DNA from: an uncultured Microscilla sp.
Lineage (GTDB): Bacteria; Bacteroidota; Bacteroidia; Cytophagales; Microscillaceae
Direction of reading: 5' to 3'
Length of the DNA stretch: 32,809 nt
NCBI RefSeq assembly: GCF_947493425.1
Contig: NZ_CANLRP010000095.1
Coordinates: forward strand, 1 to 32,809
Below are positions 14,013-22,552 of the stretch, one piece after another. The position numbers were made by a program, and so were the translations under genes. The notes under the pieces are model-generated. The model saw only the letters and a program-made list of their open reading frames with translations, was not told the origin of the DNA and searched no databases. Each line of letters starts with the position of its first letter. The stretch's first letter is position 1.

Positions 14013-14420
14013 TTAACCAAAATAAGTTTCAAACAAAATAATCAAAGGGCGGGGACAGCGCGTTAGTTTGCCAGTTTTTTCGTCTACAAACACCAAAGTA
14101 GTTTGCGCAGTATTAAGCTTTTGCCCTTCTTCGTTGTACACCTCATAGTCAAAAATAATTTTAACATCTGGCATCTCTTTTACACTTACCTTTACAGTAA
14201 TGAGATCGTCATATTTGGCAGGTTGAATGTAGCGGGTGGTAAGCTCGCGTACTGGCATCAAAATGCCTTGTTCTTCCAGGTTTTTATACCTAAATCCCAA
14301 TTTGCGTAATGCCTCTACCCGTGCTACTTCAAAATAAGTAGCATAATTCCCGTAATACACATAGCCCATCTGATCGGTTTCGGCATACCGTACCCTCATT
14401 TTTACCTCGTGTTTATACAT
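14013..14420 (-). CDS. Acyl-CoA thioesterase, 4HBT (YbgC/FadM-like) family
   Basis: A 135-aa hot-dog-fold enzyme that hydrolyses acyl-CoA thioesters. The signature RVRYAETDQMGYVYYGNY spans residues 9-26, with catalytic Asp16 in the usual place. A long central helix (YFEVARVEALRKLG) and the strand TTLVFVDEKTG also fit. The length equals the family norm for a single hot-dog domain, active as a dimer or tetramer. The likely role is recycling of short or aromatic acyl-CoAs, or phospholipid-linked acyl turnover as for YbgC. It is first in a two-gene unit with the DUF6939-like gene. Confidence 0.9.
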   Translation of the reverse strand: MYKHEVKMRVRYAETDQMGYVYYGNYATYFEVARVEALRKLGFRYKNLEEQGILMPVRELTTRYIQPAKYDDLITVKVSVKEMPDVKIIFDYEVYNEEGQKLNTAQTTLVFVDEKTGKLTRCPRPLIILFETYFG

Positions 14421-14720
14421 AGAGTTTCTTTAAAAAAGTTTAAATAGTTTATATCAGATATAGCCTGCAAATACCAAATAACATTGGTGTTTTATAGCAA
14501 CCTTTTTTAGTTTGCTTCTCTGGCACTCATCTATGGTTACTTAATTTTGTATTTGCCCAAAAAACATTTAGATTGGGCTCAAATTGGGTTGCAATATAGT
14601 AAAAATATATACGCAACAACCATAAGCAAATCTAACGAAACATCCACAGGGTTTTTATTGTTTACTGTGCAAAACCAAAGCAAATAATAGTAAAAACAAT
14701 AGTGGGTTAGTTATGTTCCA

Positions 14721-14752
14721 TTGGACCCTTCCTTGATTTTTATTTATATTTG
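14721..14752 (+). promoter_or_regulatory. Promoter of sucC
   Basis: TTGG at 14721-14724, then TATATTTG at 14745-14752, with 20-21 bp between: a full match to the Bacteroidota sigma-A consensus (-33 TTG, -7 TAnnTTTG). The leader would be about 65-70 nt. The rest of 14421-14825 is AT-rich with no gene; it holds one copy of the TTGCTATAAA motif (reverse strand, 14491-14500). Confidence 0.65.
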
Positions 14753-14825
14753 AAAACAAGTGAAGTGGTAGAATATATTGACTTTTTTGTAAATCTCCAT
14801 TGGTTGGAGGAAAACATTTATACAA

Positions 14826-16016
14826 ATGAATATTCACGAGTATCAAGGCAAGGGTATCTTGCGCAAATATGGTGTAGCCACTCCGGCGGGTCACGTGATC
14901 GAGAACCTGAGCCAGGCGAAAGATATTATCAAGAAAGTTCAGTCTGAAAGTGGCTCAGAAAAAGTAGTGGTGAAAGCTCAAATTCATGCAGGTGGTCGTG
15001 GAAAGGGTGGAGGAGTAAAGCTTGCTGACAACCTAGAGCAAGCGCTGGAGCACGCCGACAATATTTTGGGAATGCAACTGGTAACTCCACAAACTGGCGA
15101 AGAAGGCAAAAAAGTACACAAATTGTTGGTAGAGGAGAATGTGTATTACCCAGGCGAAGAAGAACCAAAAGAGTTTTACATGGGCATATTGCTTGACCGT
15201 AACACCAGCAAATTAGTTATTATGGCTAGTACAGAGGGTGGAATGGACATTGAAGAAGTGGCCGAGAAAACTCCTGAAAAAATTGTCAAAGAATGGATAG
15301 ATCCCCGTGTAGGATTGCAGGCATTTCAGGCGCGTAAAGTAGCCTTTGCCTTAGGTCTGAAAGGTAAATCATTGAAAGAAGGGGTAAAGTTCATTTACGC
15401 ACTTTATAAAGCCTATACAGACAGTGATGCTACTATGGTAGAAATCAACCCAATGTTGAAAACTTCTGATAGTCGTATTTTGGCAGCTGACTGTAAGATT
15501 GACTTAGACGACAACGCTTTGTATCGTCATGCTGATCTGGCAGAAATGCGCGATATTACCGAAGAAGACCCTTTTGAAGTAGAAGCCAAAGAGTCTGACC
15601 TAAATTATGTAAAACTAGACGGTAACGTAGGTTGTATGGTAAATGGTGCTGGCTTGGCAATGGCTACTATGGATATTATTAAGTTGTCGGGTGGTGAGCC
15701 TGCCAATTTTTTAGATGTAGGAGGTGGAGCTAACCCTAAAACTGTAGAAGCGGGCTTCCGTATCATCTTGAAAGACCCCAATGTAAAAGCCATTCTTATC
15801 AATATTTTTGGTGGTATTGTACGTTGCGACCGCGTAGCAAAAGGGGTAGTAGAAGCTTACAAAAACATTGGAGACATTCCAGTGCCTATTATTGTTCGTC
15901 TGCAAGGAACCAATGCCGAAGAAGGAGCTAAAATCATTGACGAATCTGGCTTGAAGGTAACCTCTGCCATTGTATTGAAGGATGCCGCTGACAAAGTAAA
16001 AGAAGTAATGGCTTAG
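14826..16016 (+). CDS. sucC: Succinyl-CoA ligase (ADP-forming), beta subunit
   Basis: A 396-aa TCA-cycle enzyme subunit that binds the nucleotide and, with SucD, makes ATP or GTP from succinyl-CoA. It begins MNIHEYQGKGILRKYGV as usual. The ATP-grasp part contains KAQIHAGGRGKGGGVKLA. Mg-binding MVEINPML lies at about residue 204. The C-terminal CoA-ligase part has the FLDVGGGA and INIFGGIVRCD motifs, and the ending is normal. The length is standard. No sucD is adjacent, so the two subunit genes are unlinked here. The unit is monocistronic: promoter at 14721-14752, terminator at 16053-16090. Confidence 0.98.
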   Translation: MNIHEYQGKGILRKYGVATPAGHVIENLSQAKDIIKKVQSESGSEKVVVKAQIHAGGRGKGGGVKLADNLEQALEHADNILGMQLVTPQTGEEGKKVHKLLVEENVYYPGEEEPKEFYMGILLDRNTSKLVIMASTEGGMDIEEVAEKTPEKIVKEWIDPRVGLQAFQARKVAFALGLKGKSLKEGVKFIYALYKAYTDSDATMVEINPMLKTSDSRILAADCKIDLDDNALYRHADLAEMRDITEEDPFEVEAKESDLNYVKLDGNVGCMVNGAGLAMATMDIIKLSGGEPANFLDVGGGANPKTVEAGFRIILKDPNVKAILINIFGGIVRCDRVAKGVVEAYKNIGDIPVPIIVRLQGTNAEEGAKIIDESGLKVTSAIVLKDAADKVKEVMA

Positions 16017-16052
16017 TCTGTTGGTCTAGTTACTGACATGTAAGTTTATAAT

Positions 16053-16090
16053 AAGAAAACCCCACAATTATCAAATTGTGGGGTTTTCTT
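16053..16090. terminator. Bidirectional terminator between convergent genes
   Basis: Perfect 17-bp stem AAGAAAACCCCACAATT / AATTGTGGGGTTTTCTT with loop ATCA. A-rich and T-rich flanks within the stem allow termination in both directions, serving sucC and the convergent gene ending at 16115. Confidence 0.92.
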
Positions 16091-16114
16091 GTGATACAAT
16101 CACCATTACATTCT

Positions 16115-18193
16115 TTATTCATCTTCATACAACATCTTAATCAATGAGTTGCCAGGGAAATAATCCAGTGGATTGTTCAATACTTTGGGTAATTCTGCCA
16201 ATAAATGACGAAGGTTCATACGTCCTTCTTGCCCCATTTTTTTCACGTAATCCATCTCTACAAATGCGCCACCCTGTGCACTTAAGTCTCCTCGTACTTT
16301 GGCACCAGCCGAAAGCTTACCACTGATGCCAAGCCCCAACGAACCCTCAATTCTGATCAGTGCAGTATCTACTTTATAACCATCCAGCACGTCATCCAAC
16401 AAATTCATTAATTCAGGGGAGTCAGCCTTGCCAGCAAAAAAGTCCTGCAATGCCTTGAATGTTTGTGATACACTCTCAGAGTCTTTGCTTGCGTCATAAG
16501 CTTCTTTGCCTATTTTAAAAATCTTTTGCACAATCGCCATAAAATCAGGGCCAGTCATTTGTCCACCCAAATCAAGGTAGACAGCGTAGCTTCCTCCGAA
16601 GTTCTCAGCTTTCGACTTGGTTTTGTCAGACAATAGCGAACGAGTGCCTTGTTGTTTTCTTAAAAAGCCTTTTAGCTTTTTAGTAGCTCCACCTGTCAGC
16701 AACATTCGATTAAAGAATGATACCTTCTCAAATGCTTTTTTCATATCAGCAGCTTTGATGCTAATATTAGGCATTTGACGTTTTTTCAAACTGGCAAGAA
16801 TCTGATTAGTGGGCAAAAGATTGGTCAGGTTAATATTAAAAGTTTGGTTATTGGCTGCACCTGCATACACTTGGTCTTCGCCCGATTTCTGATAAACCTT
16901 TAAATTAGTTTGGGTTTCTTTGCCTGCTTCCTGAGTAAACTGAAGTTCTACTCCAGCTCCACCACCAGAGGGAATCATTTGCAAAAACTGGCTCAAAAAC
17001 GGAATAGGAATATTAATCATAGAAGTTACTTCCCCTTCCAAATATAGTGAGGTAATTGTTTTTTTGCCTTGGCTTTTTTGATCAACTCCACCTGCTATTT
17101 GTCCGCGTACTTGAGCACTGGCAAATACACTCAATAAGTTGAGCAAAGCCAGCGGGTCAAATTTCTTAGAACCAAGCACATCTACAAGTTTGGGAGCTGA
17201 TCCCTGAAAATCACGGTCGCCTTCGCGTCCCCAGCCACTTGCTCCATATTGGGTATCTCCTCTTCCTTCGCGTCCTTGAAAATCATCTGAAGGGCGACGC
17301 ACCCCTATACCCGCTTCAGCATCTGCCTGGGCAAATACGCCGACTTCTATGCGTTGACGAATACGGTATTGATCAGCATTTTGCTTGAGCAGGTTATTGA
17401 TAGGCCTGGTCATCATGTTCATTTTCAACATGTTCGATAAAGCCGACTTACCCGCAAACATTAAAAATTGTGGAACGGGAATGTTAAACTCTTCGATGCC
17501 TGTGCCTTGAATACCTGCCTGGAAGTTGGCTCCTGCTTCGCCACCTATGCCAGCTCCAGGTTTGCCACCACTGCCAGTTTTGCCAATCATAGCTGAAGCG
17601 CCCACACCAGTATCAAAAGCCAGTGTACCTTGTTTTCGTACCAAAATGTTTACTGTATTTTCGTCTATACGTTTGAGATAACATATGGCCGAACCTCCTG
17701 TGTGTAGAGGTATCCCCCAAGTAATGCCCCCGTTAAGTTGTACTGCTACTCCCACGCCTACAGGCAATACCTTGTTGAGCAAATACACTGAGCCTTCTTC
17801 CATTTTGCCACTTACATACTCCGAGGCTTCAGTGGTCTTGTCACCTATGTAGTCTACTGCCTCTCCTGCGGCGTTCCAGGCACGCTCATACCAGGGTGGG
17901 TCAGTTTCTTTACGTTGTATTACTTCGCCAGATGGAGAGGAGTTTACATTTCCACGGTTTTCGTTATTATGATTATGTCCCCCCAGCTTGACCACATTTT
18001 TATGTTTACTGGAAACAGGAGCCTGTTTAGATTGGATGGGTGGCTGACCACTTTGGTTGCTCGTATGGGCTATATACCCTCCTTTTCGTTGTATTGTACC
18101 TATACCCTTCGCTGTTTTTTTTTGCTGAATGGTATGGTTTGAATTTTCTTGTTGATTTTTGTCCTGATTCTTAACAAGCTGACCTTTATTCAT
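16115..18193 (-). CDS. Large protein with repeated [IV]QxK leader; possible injection-system cargo
   Basis: A 692-aa protein, not recognised as an enzyme. The N-terminal ~110 residues are polar and disordered and repeat a short motif four times: IQQKK, IQRKG, IQSKQ, IQRKE. Similar 'QRK' leaders occur on Bacteroidota DUF4157-type proteins and other proteins linked to extracellular contractile injection systems. From about residue 140 on, the chain is Gly-rich with amphipathic beta patterns (GVGASAMIG..GAGIGGEAGANFQAG, GSLGLGISGKLSAGAKVRGDL in parts), suggesting a beta-solenoid or barrel-like body, plus a helical segment around 470-600. There is no signal peptide. No sheath, tube or baseplate genes are in the window, so it would be an orphan cargo. 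Monocistronic. The cargo role is inference. Confidence 0.6.
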   Translation of the reverse strand: MNKGQLVKNQDKNQQENSNHTIQQKKTAKGIGTIQRKGGYIAHTSNQSGQPPIQSKQAPVSSKHKNVVKLGGHNHNNENRGNVNSSPSGEVIQRKETDPPWYERAWNAAGEAVDYIGDKTTEASEYVSGKMEEGSVYLLNKVLPVGVGVAVQLNGGITWGIPLHTGGSAICYLKRIDENTVNILVRKQGTLAFDTGVGASAMIGKTGSGGKPGAGIGGEAGANFQAGIQGTGIEEFNIPVPQFLMFAGKSALSNMLKMNMMTRPINNLLKQNADQYRIRQRIEVGVFAQADAEAGIGVRRPSDDFQGREGRGDTQYGASGWGREGDRDFQGSAPKLVDVLGSKKFDPLALLNLLSVFASAQVRGQIAGGVDQKSQGKKTITSLYLEGEVTSMINIPIPFLSQFLQMIPSGGGAGVELQFTQEAGKETQTNLKVYQKSGEDQVYAGAANNQTFNINLTNLLPTNQILASLKKRQMPNISIKAADMKKAFEKVSFFNRMLLTGGATKKLKGFLRKQQGTRSLLSDKTKSKAENFGGSYAVYLDLGGQMTGPDFMAIVQKIFKIGKEAYDASKDSESVSQTFKALQDFFAGKADSPELMNLLDDVLDGYKVDTALIRIEGSLGLGISGKLSAGAKVRGDLSAQGGAFVEMDYVKKMGQEGRMNLRHLLAELPKVLNNPLDYFPGNSLIKMLYEDE

Positions 18194-18693
18194 AAGTGTA
18201 TTGTTATTGATTAGTATATTGTATATTAGCAGTCTACAAATTTAATGTAATAACTAATTGGTAAATGTTAAATATTAACATTTTATGTGAAAGTACTATG
18301 ATATTTGATTGATGTACTGTGCCCACTTAGTAGCATTACAGTAATGAGTTTGTTGTTTTATTTTCAATGTAGTGAACCGTGCCCCAAACCTGTTTGACCG
18401 TTACACAGAAAATACACCATTTAAACAAAGTCCTATTGCTTAACTCAAAAAATGAGCGTTACAAAGGAAGAGAAAAGAAAATCAAGCTTATTGGACAAAT
18501 GTATTGAAAAATTGCACGTATGTGCAAGTGCCTGATAATTAACTGTTTATATATTTTAGTGTACCCAGTTGTTGCTATAAATTTTGCTTTATGGCAACAA
18601 TGTTTTGCTTTTCTGCGAAGATTAACCAGAGCAAGCTTCCGTAGTTATATAGATACCCCCCTTACTACCTAAATATAGCAAAGTTGCTATAAA
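18194..18693. other. Intergenic stretch without a gene (500 bp)
   Basis: AT-rich, with no ORF showing coding character. It should hold the promoter of the 692-aa gene on the minus strand near 18200-18260. It contains a 13-bp hairpin (18569-18600) and two copies of the motif GTTGCTATAAA (18571-18581 and 18683-18693). Confidence 0.6.
18569..18600. repeat. Intergenic hairpin containing the TTGCTATAAA motif
   Basis: TTGTTGCTATAAA (18569-18581) pairs with TTTATGGCAACAA (18588-18600): 13 bp with one G-U around a 6-nt loop. T-rich sequence follows on the + strand (TGTTTTGCTTTT). It may be a terminator or part of a dispersed repeat. Confidence 0.5.
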
Positions 18694-19137
18694 TTATTTG
18701 TCTTTTAGTTCCTCCCTTACTTTCATCAATATTTTACCCAAGCGGTTTTTACCTTTCCCATCCCCACCATCACCCCAATAAGCATCATTTTCAGTATGTT
18801 CTATCAAGGTTGCCTCTCCTGTGTCCAATAACAAATTTTGTAAGTCGGCATGTTGGGTAAATTTAGCCCTTACTGCCTCCATCATCACATTGTCTTTGAT
18901 ATGATCCCAGTTGTCACGAATCCTTACTTTACGGGTACGTCCCAGCTCTGCTGCTTTCATGGGACTGGCGGCTTTTCTTATCTTGGTTTCGTGGGGAGTT
19001 CCCGCAAATTTTTGTGCCTGAAAATAGTGTTCAGTAGTAGCCCACACTTTGCCCTTGAGTTTGATAGGGTAGGGGGCAAAATTAGAAAATTCGCCATAAG
19101 GCGCCCCTACACTGTAAAATTTGATAAGGTTATCCAT
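18694..19137 (-). CDS. NADAR family protein (YbiA-like, DUF1768)
   Basis: A 147-aa protein covering a complete NADAR domain: IKFYSVGAPYGEFSNFAPYPI at the N-terminus (key FSNF), KVWATTEHYFQAQKF (conserved W and E-HYFQAQKF), and the C-terminal YWGDGGDGKGKNRLGKILMKVRE signature. Characterised relatives cleave the N-glycosidic bond of early riboflavin-pathway intermediates (E. coli YbiA, plant COS homologues), a damage-pre-emption role. Others are ADP-ribose-related. All landmark residues are present, so it is likely active. Its stop immediately abuts a GTTGCTATAAA motif. It is divergent from the next gene. Confidence 0.92.
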   Translation of the reverse strand: MDNLIKFYSVGAPYGEFSNFAPYPIKLKGKVWATTEHYFQAQKFAGTPHETKIRKAASPMKAAELGRTRKVRIRDNWDHIKDNVMMEAVRAKFTQHADLQNLLLDTGEATLIEHTENDAYWGDGGDGKGKNRLGKILMKVREELKDK

Positions 19138-19202
19138 AGAATATCAAATTTAACCAACAAGCTTTTTAAATTGCAGTAATTACCATCAAAAACTCACGGA
19201 TT

Positions 19203-19757
19203 ATGAAAATTGGTTATCAAGAACAGTTATTTATGATAATAGTAGGCATATTCCTGCTTATCACTGGTGTATGGGCATTGGGTAGTAAAAAAGGGTTATA
19301 TGTATTTGGTAGTATTGCAGGCATTGTATTGGTGTTGGTAGCTTTGCAATACCTTAATCGTGGAAAAGCAATTGTTTTGAAACTACACCCTGGAGAAAAG
19401 GTATTGTTAGAAGAGGTAGGAGTGAAAACAAACCTAAAATATGCCAATAAATCTGAAATAGCTCCAGACTGTAAAGTAACCCTTACTAACTTACGGGTAA
19501 TTGTGGGCAAACGGATTTTATTCAGCCCTGAGTATCGAGAGAGCTATCATTTTTATTTTACCGAAAGAAACAAACAAATTCCCTCACCTATTAATTTTAC
19601 TGCAGTGATTGCTTCATTATCGGTAAACGATGTAAGTGTTAAGTCTCGTAAGGATAAACCTTTTATACATCTGAAAATTGCCTCAAATTTGGCATCTATG
19701 CAATATGCCGAGCTGTATATCGAGGGAGGAGAGAAGTTTATCAAAGAGTTGAAATAA
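19203..19757 (+). CDS. Small membrane protein with a cytoplasmic beta domain (184 aa)
   Basis: Not recognised. Two adjacent helices (about residues 8-27, FMIIVGIFLLITGVWAL, and 31-50, YVFGSIAGIVLVLVALQYL) form a hairpin. The remainder (about 55-184) is a beta-rich domain: LKLHPGEKVLLEEVGV, CKVTLTNLRVIVGKRILF, and two further strands. The 'LHPGEKVLLEE..VTLTNLRVIV' pattern resembles a GRAM or bacterial PH-like domain, which begins with the same turn followed by 'LTNxRLI'. That is a fold guess only. Its function may be lipid or membrane sensing. It ends before a long-stem convergent terminator. Confidence 0.7.
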   Translation: MKIGYQEQLFMIIVGIFLLITGVWALGSKKGLYVFGSIAGIVLVLVALQYLNRGKAIVLKLHPGEKVLLEEVGVKTNLKYANKSEIAPDCKVTLTNLRVIVGKRILFSPEYRESYHFYFTERNKQIPSPINFTAVIASLSVNDVSVKSRKDKPFIHLKIASNLASMQYAELYIEGGEKFIKELK

Positions 19758-19766
19758 AACTTAAAA

Positions 19767-19830
19767 AACGCCCTGTGTGCATCAAACTAAGTTGGATATA
19801 TAATGGTGCAAACTCACATAACAGGGCGTT
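19767..19830. terminator. Convergent terminator with a 10-bp stem
   Basis: AACGCCCTGT (19767-19776) and ACAGGGCGTT (19821-19830) pair perfectly across 44 nt that can fold further. Runs of A before and GTATTT after fit use by both the upstream + gene and the minus-strand ALDH gene. Confidence 0.6.
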
Positions 19831-19845
19831 GTATTTATACAATGA

Positions 19846-21309
19846 TTAAGTCCAGCGGAAAGCCATCTTAAGCCATTTCATTTTACCTTTGTAAGGAGCA
19901 TACCGCAAAGGTACATCCAGCCAGGTTGCTTTCTTCATCACACTCTTTTGATGCGAAAACGTCTGAAAACTCGACCTGCCGTGGTAGCTCCCTATGCCAC
20001 TGTCGCCCACCCCGCCAAAAGGCATGTTGGTATTGACCAAGTGCGCTACCGTATCGTTGATACACCCTCCACCAAAGCTTACATTTTCGGTAATATATTT
20101 TTGATGATCAGTATCTTCCGAAAACAAATACAAAGCTAAAGGCTTAGGATGATGTGCGATTTGTTGGGCAACTTCTTCGATGGTTTCAAACTCTAATATG
20201 GGCAATATAGGACCAAAAATCTCTTCTTGCATTACTTGGTCATTCCAGCTGAGTTGATCCAGCACAGTGGGGGCTATATATCGTTCTTTGTCATTAGTGT
20301 CGCCTCCTGTCAATATTCTGCCCTCCTTCAGGTAACCCACCAAACGTTTGTAATGATCTTGATTGATAATGCGTGGGTAATCAGGGCTTTGTTGAGGATC
20401 ATCCCCATACATTGCCTTGATATGTTCTTTAAACAACTGCATAAAACGAGGCTTTACTGCCTTATGTACCAGCAAATAGTCGGGAGCCACACAGGTTTGT
20501 CCTCCATTCAAAAACTTACCCCAGGCGATGCGCTTGGCGGCAAGGTCAAGATTGGCGGTTTTGTCTATTATACAAGGGCTTTTACCCCCCAACTCTAGAG
20601 TAACAGGAGTAAGGTGTTGGGCAGCAGCTTGCATTACTATTTTGCCTACTCTTACACTTCCGGTAAAAAATATATAATCAAGTTTTTCGGTAAGTAACTT
20701 TTCGGCTACTTCTTTGCCCCCCTCTACTACCTTGATATGTGCTTCGTCAAAGTTTTCATTGATCATTTTTGCCATCACAACCGAGGTGTGCGAGGCAAGC
20801 TCTGAGGGTTTTACTATAGCACAATTGCCTGCTGCCAAGGCGCCCACCAAAGGGCCAAAAGTGAGTTGTAGGGGGTAGTTCCAGGCGCCCAAAATCAAAC
20901 AAATACCATAGGGCTCTGAATAAATGTAGCTCCCAGAAGGGAAATTAAGCAACGAGCCACCAACTTTTTTTGCGCCCATCCACGATGCCAGGTTGCTTCG
21001 GGCGTGCTCTATTTCTCCCAACACAAAACCAATCTCAGTAGCATACGTCTCAAAAGGCGACTTTTTAAAATCTTTTTGTAAAGCCTCAACAATGGCTTCT
21101 TCATGTGTTTCTATTACTTCTTGTAGTTTGCGTAAACGCTCCAGCCTGAAGTCGTAGCTTTTGGTATTGCCTTGAGCAAAATAAGTACGTTGTTTATGGA
21201 TCAAAGCTTTGGCATCCCACCCACTTTTGGCAGTACTTTTTTTAGTGGTGCCTCTGGTGGTTTTTTGGGCGGTTGTTTTACGAGTTGAATTTTTGGCTTC
21301 GGTGCTCAT
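19846..21309 (-). CDS. Aldehyde dehydrogenase, ALDH3 / fatty-aldehyde type
   Basis: A 487-aa NAD(P)-dependent enzyme oxidising aldehydes to acids. Catalytic Cys273 lies in GGQTCVAPDY and the general base Glu239 in TLELGGKSPC. The ALDH3 landmarks GAWNYPLQLTFGPLVGALAAGN, FFTGSVRVGK and EEIFGPILPI are present. There is no C-terminal membrane helix of the kind seen in eukaryotic FALDH. The substrate is likely a medium- or long-chain aldehyde. Before the usual start (residue ~30) there is a 28-residue Lys/Thr/Ser/Arg-rich extension (KNSTRKTTAQKTTRGTTKK...) resembling histone-H1-like tails. It is downstream of the SDR gene on the same strand but separated by a terminator, so it has its own promoter in 21310-21410. 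Confidence 0.95.
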   Translation of the reverse strand: MSTEAKNSTRKTTAQKTTRGTTKKSTAKSGWDAKALIHKQRTYFAQGNTKSYDFRLERLRKLQEVIETHEEAIVEALQKDFKKSPFETYATEIGFVLGEIEHARSNLASWMGAKKVGGSLLNFPSGSYIYSEPYGICLILGAWNYPLQLTFGPLVGALAAGNCAIVKPSELASHTSVVMAKMINENFDEAHIKVVEGGKEVAEKLLTEKLDYIFFTGSVRVGKIVMQAAAQHLTPVTLELGGKSPCIIDKTANLDLAAKRIAWGKFLNGGQTCVAPDYLLVHKAVKPRFMQLFKEHIKAMYGDDPQQSPDYPRIINQDHYKRLVGYLKEGRILTGGDTNDKERYIAPTVLDQLSWNDQVMQEEIFGPILPILEFETIEEVAQQIAHHPKPLALYLFSEDTDHQKYITENVSFGGGCINDTVAHLVNTNMPFGGVGDSGIGSYHGRSSFQTFSHQKSVMKKATWLDVPLRYAPYKGKMKWLKMAFRWT

Positions 21310-21412
21310 GAGTTTGTTATTGGAGATTGGGTTGGTTGTATTTGGTTATTCTAGTGCTTTGGGAACTAAGTAGTTTATACACTATTTCGAGTTTATTTTG
21401 GTGGCTGTCAAA

Positions 21413-21458
21413 CCTCCAAAAAACGAGCATAGTCTAAGCTATGTGAGTTTTTTTAGGT
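21413..21458 (-). terminator. Rho-independent terminator of the SDR gene
   Basis: On the minus strand the stem ACATAG/CTATGC (one G-U; 21427-21432 with 21439-21444, loop of 6) continues through a G-A pair step into AAAAAAC/GTTTTTT, leaving a T run at the exit. It lies about 85 bp after the SDR stop. Confidence 0.7.
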
Positions 21459-21540
21459 GAAGTCAACAGGCAAAAGAAGCCGAAAGATGTGAAAGGAATT
21501 TAGTACCCAGAGCATTAGGCTATCGTTATTAATACAAGTA

Positions 21541-22419
21541 TTAAGCTTTTGCTGCCTTCTTCGTTTTCGAAGTTTTGCTGTCTTTTTCTGGTAAAGCTTC
21601 CCCTTTTGGTCGTCCAATAAAATCCGCCATTGTGTCATAAATACCAAACAAAGTACCTCCCACAAAGTCAAATACACGTGTAGGTAATATACCACGCAAA
21701 ATGGGTAGCAAGTTCACCGAACTTGGCGCACGCAATAGTATTTCATTACTTTTAATAGCTGAGATGATCTGGTTGGTTACATCATCAGCATCTAAGATAG
21801 GTGTAATCAATGGAGCCTTGGCACCGTCAAACATGCCAGTGTTGATATAGCTGGGGGTTACGGTAGTCACGTGTAAATCCGGACCAGTGCGTTCGAGTTC
21901 TATGCGTAAAGACTCTGACCAACCCAGTACGGCCCATTTACTGGCTGCGTATACCGACATCTTAGGGTTAGGTGTAAGCCCGGCAGCCGAGGCAATATTG
22001 ATGATGTGTCCTGCTCCGGTTTCTATCATTCCGGGCAAAAACAAACGGGTGACATGCATGACCCCCATTACATTAATTTGCATGGTTTTGTCAATGTCGC
22101 GTGCTGTATGCTCATAAAATTGTTTGCCTACTACTACCCCTGCGTTATTAAACAGAATATCTATATTGCCTACTTCTGATAATACCTTGGCGGCTTGAGT
22201 TTCTATATCTTTGGTGACTGATACATCTACAATATAGGGCGATACATTGGCAAACCCTTTTTGTTTAAACTCATCCACTGTTTTGGTTAAGTTTTCCTGG
22301 TTAATGTCCCAAATAACCAAATGAGAAGCACCCTCTTTCAGGCATTTTTCGCCTAGTATTTTACCAATACCGTTGGCTCCTCCAGTAATCAATATATTCT
22401 TGTCTTTTATCTTAGTCAT
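21541..22419 (-). CDS. Short-chain dehydrogenase/reductase (retinol-dehydrogenase-like)
   Basis: A 292-aa classical SDR with Rossmann fold: TGGANGIGK at about residues 12-20, NNAG at about 91-94, catalytic Ser144 (INIASAAG), Tyr157 and Lys161 (YAASK). The long C-terminal part (substrate loop, then LPILRGILPTRVFDFVGGTLFG) resembles DHRS/RDH-type enzymes acting on lipidic alcohols, aldehydes or ketones. NAD versus NADP preference is unclear; Asp after strand 2 (IWDIN) favours NAD. It ends in a Lys/Ala/Thr-rich tail (EKDSKTSKTKKAAKA). An operator-like palindrome lies 55 bp upstream and the TetR gene is its upstream neighbour, so it is a probable target of that regulator. Confidence 0.93.
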   Translation of the reverse strand: MTKIKDKNILITGGANGIGKILGEKCLKEGASHLVIWDINQENLTKTVDEFKQKGFANVSPYIVDVSVTKDIETQAAKVLSEVGNIDILFNNAGVVVGKQFYEHTARDIDKTMQINVMGVMHVTRLFLPGMIETGAGHIINIASAAGLTPNPKMSVYAASKWAVLGWSESLRIELERTGPDLHVTTVTPSYINTGMFDGAKAPLITPILDADDVTNQIISAIKSNEILLRAPSSVNLLPILRGILPTRVFDFVGGTLFGIYDTMADFIGRPKGEALPEKDSKTSKTKKAAKA

Positions 22420-22473
22420 GATAATACATTATTTAAAGTGATGGTATAATATAACTGGCTATTATTCATTTTA

Positions 22474-22486
22474 TGACTATTAGTCA
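22474..22486. promoter_or_regulatory. Operator-like palindrome before the SDR gene
   Basis: TGACTA-T-TAGTCA, a perfect 13-bp palindrome 55 bp before the SDR start. The spacing and half-site (TGACYA) match the palindrome before tetR, so it is probably a second site for the same TetR protein. Confidence 0.55.
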
Positions 22487-22552
22487 AGTATTTATGTGCC
22501 AAACACTGAATGCAGAAAATAGATTCTTTATTCAGTGTTTTTGATGTTTACT

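Larger units (their letters stand above)
9583..18693. repeat. Dispersed intergenic motif TTGCTATAAA (four copies)
   Basis: Copies at 9583-9592 (+), 14491-14500 (-), 18572-18581 (+) and 18684-18693 (+). All are between genes. The one at 18572 forms a hairpin with a near-inverse copy. The interval spans the outermost copies only. Confidence 0.5.

Noticed and set aside
14750..14947. 65-codon frame overlapping the start of sucC
   Set aside because: It is out of frame with sucC and lies in its leader and 5' coding end. No independent support.
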